Assembly: GCA_946538795.1 (NCBI GenBank)
Contig: CAMNGY010000086.1
Span: 1-6,694, forward strand
Source: an uncultured Treponema sp.
Lineage (GTDB): Bacteria > Spirochaetota > Spirochaetia > Treponematales > Treponemataceae
Length of the DNA stretch: 6,694 nt
Direction of reading: 5' to 3'
The translations under genes were made by a program, and so were the position numbers. How positions within the stretch are numbered: position 1 is the stretch's first letter; each line of letters begins with the position of its first letter. Positions 5,541 to 6,694 of this stretch are shown in pieces. The notes below the pieces were generated by a model, which was not told the DNA's origin, ran no database searches, and was given only the letters and a program-made list of their open reading frames with translations.

Positions 5541-6191
5541 ATGGAACGCGCGAAAGTCCTGATCGTAGAGGATCATCCCATTTTCAGCAAGGGGCTTGCT
5601 TCCCTCATAGGCACGCAGCCGGCGTTCGAAGTTTGCGCCGAGGCGACCAACAGGGCGGCGGCGGCCGCCGCCTACGAGCAGCACAAGCCCGACCTCGTCA
5701 TCGTTGACCTGAACCTGGGGGGAGAGGACGGGCTGGAAGTTGTCAAGGACATCCACGCGAAGAACCAGGACACGGCGATCCTGGTCCTCTCCATGCACGA
5801 CGAGAAGTATTATGCGGAGCGCGCGCTCAAGGCAGGCGCGAGGGGCTATATAATGAAGGAGGAAAGTTCCTCCAAGGTCCTGGAGGCCGCCAGCACGGTG
5901 CTTTCCGGCAAGATATGGCTGAGCGATGAGGAGCGCAAGAGGCAGGAGGATTCCAAGAACGAGCAGGCCGGCTCGCTTTCCGGCCTTTCGTCCCTTTCTG
6001 ACCGCCAGATGCAGATTTTCACGATGTTGGGCAAGGGCCTGGGCACGATAGAGATTGCAAGCCGCCTGAACCTGAGCACAAAGACCGTAGATGCGCACAA
6101 GGAGCACATCAAGCAGAAGCTTTCCTGCGGGTCTTCCCAGGAGCTGCGCGAGATGGCCGTCGAATGGAATTCACACAATAATTTCAATTGA
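5541..6191 (+). CDS. NarL/FixJ-family two-component response regulator
   Basis: This is a 216-residue cytoplasmic transcription regulator switched by phosphorylation. The receiver domain covers about 4-120: acidic pocket Glu10-Asp11, phosphoacceptor Asp56 in LVIVDLNLGGEDG, the switch Ser84 in LVLSMHD, and Lys106 in GYIMKEE. A linker of about 30 residues leads to a LuxR-type helix-turn-helix at about 151-212 (LSDRQMQIFTMLGKG, IEIASRLNLSTKTVDAHKEHIKQKL). All key phosphorylation residues are present, so it should be functional. No histidine kinase lies in the window, and the signal and target genes are unknown. It sits 18 bases after gatB and 37 before uxaC on the same strand. Residues 39-44 are six alanines encoded by a GC-only tract. 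Confidence 0.95.
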   Translation: MERAKVLIVEDHPIFSKGLASLIGTQPAFEVCAEATNRAAAAAAYEQHKPDLVIVDLNLGGEDGLEVVKDIHAKNQDTAILVLSMHDEKYYAERALKAGARGYIMKEESSSKVLEAASTVLSGKIWLSDEERKRQEDSKNEQAGSLSGLSSLSDRQMQIFTMLGKGLGTIEIASRLNLSTKTVDAHKEHIKQKLSCGSSQELREMAVEWNSHNNFN

Positions 6192-6198
6192 TTTCTTA

Positions 6199-6222
6199 CC
6201 GTTCTGAATGAACGGGAGGGGG
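6199..6222 (+). promoter_or_regulatory. uxaC leader hairpin touching the ribosome site
   Basis: CCGTTC (6199-6204) pairs with GAACGG (6210-6215) around a five-base TGAAT loop. The purine-rich ribosome site GGGAGGGGG (6214-6222) starts within the right arm and ends six bases before the ATG at 6229. No T-run follows, so this is not a terminator of the response regulator gene. It may be an operator or a weak translation control element. Confidence 0.5.
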
Positions 6223-6228
6223 TACATC

Positions 6229-6694
6229 ATGAGAGAGTTTATGGACGACGACTTCCTGCTGGAGAGCGGGACGGCGAGGGAACTTTTTGCGGCCTGCAAG
6301 GACGAGCCTATCTGGGACTACCATTGTCACCTGCCGCCCGCTGACATAGCGTCGAACAAGAAGATGGGCAACCTCGCCGAGGCATGGCTGGGGACTGGAT
6401 GCAGCGGCGACCACTACAAGTGGCGGCAGATGCGCACCTATGGCGTGGAAGAGAAGTTCATCACGGGGAACGCGGAACCATTCGACCGCTTTATGAAGTG
6501 GGCCGAGACCGTGGAGCACCTGATAGGCAACCCTCTCTACCATTGGACCCACCTGGAGCTTCGCCGCTACTTCGGCATAACGGAGCCGCTCACCGTAAAG
6601 TCAGCCCCCGCAATCTGGGAGAAGGCCAATGCGATGCTCGCGGACGATTCCCTGAGCGTCAAGGGGATATTCAAGCGTTTCAACATCTATGCCG
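6229..6694 (+). CDS. uxaC: Glucuronate (uronate) isomerase, 3' end missing
   Basis: UxaC converts D-glucuronate to D-fructuronate and D-galacturonate to D-tagaturonate, the first step of hexuronate breakdown in the cytoplasm. The first 155 residues of about 470 are present, and the frame stays open to the right edge. The start MREFMDDDFLLES lines up with the E. coli N-terminus (MTPFMTEDFLLD), supporting ATG 6229 over the ATG at 6241. IWDYHCHLPP (28-37) carries the HxH metal ligands of the amidohydrolase fold (His32, His34). GDHYKWRQMRTYGV (60-73) and IGNPLYHWTHLELRRYFGI (99-117) are very close to the E. coli protein. GTGCSG (55-60) appears a few residues longer than the equivalent loop there. 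Other uronate pathway genes (uxaA, uxaB, uxuA, kdgK or similar) may follow beyond the edge. Confidence 0.95.
   Translation, partial: MREFMDDDFLLESGTARELFAACKDEPIWDYHCHLPPADIASNKKMGNLAEAWLGTGCSGDHYKWRQMRTYGVEEKFITGNAEPFDRFMKWAETVEHLIGNPLYHWTHLELRRYFGITEPLTVKSAPAIWEKANAMLADDSLSVKGIFKRFNIYA

Noticed and set aside
1..6694. Mobile element, prophage, toxin-antitoxin, CRISPR or other defence system
   Set aside because: All six coding regions belong to familiar metabolic, motility, translation or signalling families. There are no transposase, integrase, spacer-repeat or tRNA-end signatures.

Overview
The window reads as chromosomal DNA of a treponeme-type spirochaete. The strongest evidence is a complete FlaB-type periplasmic flagellin gene on the minus strand with a sigma-28-like promoter. 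The coding DNA is GC-rich for a treponeme, and two sugar or uronate utilisation loci are present. That combination suggests a gut or rumen carbohydrate-fermenting Treponema, but the species is an inference. I see no insertion sequence, prophage, CRISPR array, tRNA or rRNA. The protein-coding content is conventional; the less expected material is in the non-coding DNA.

Layout. Positions 1-2405 (plus) carry the end of a sugar ABC import operon: the ATPase mmsA/gguA, missing its 5' end, then the complete permease mmsB/gguB, closed by a good intrinsic terminator at 2441-2479. Positions 2406-2832 are a 427-base convergent spacer with several hairpins. Two are convincing minus-strand terminators: one belongs to flaB, and the other (2595-2631) has no obvious gene in front of it. 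Positions 2833-3693 (minus) are flaB, with a sigma-28-like promoter at 3768-3794. The 290-base divergent spacer 3694-3983 contains both promoters, two plus-strand hairpins (the second followed by five Ts) and a near-perfect direct repeat. Positions 3984-5522 (plus) are gatB, apparently expressed from a promoter whose predicted start falls on the ATG, so the mRNA may be leaderless. A NarL/FixJ-type response regulator follows 18 bases later (5541-6191). After a 37-base gap comes uxaC (glucuronate isomerase), cut by the right edge.

How the genes fit together. MmsA and MmsB would power and form the inner-membrane channel for monosaccharide uptake; the binding protein is presumably outside the left edge. 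UxaC starts hexuronate breakdown in the cytoplasm, as would suit an organism feeding on pectin or other plant polysaccharides. GatB is a subunit of the amidotransferase that makes Gln-tRNA(Gln) and/or Asn-tRNA(Asn). The response regulator has no kinase partner here and its targets cannot be read from the sequence. These are neighbouring ordinary modules, and I do not see a new multi-gene system.
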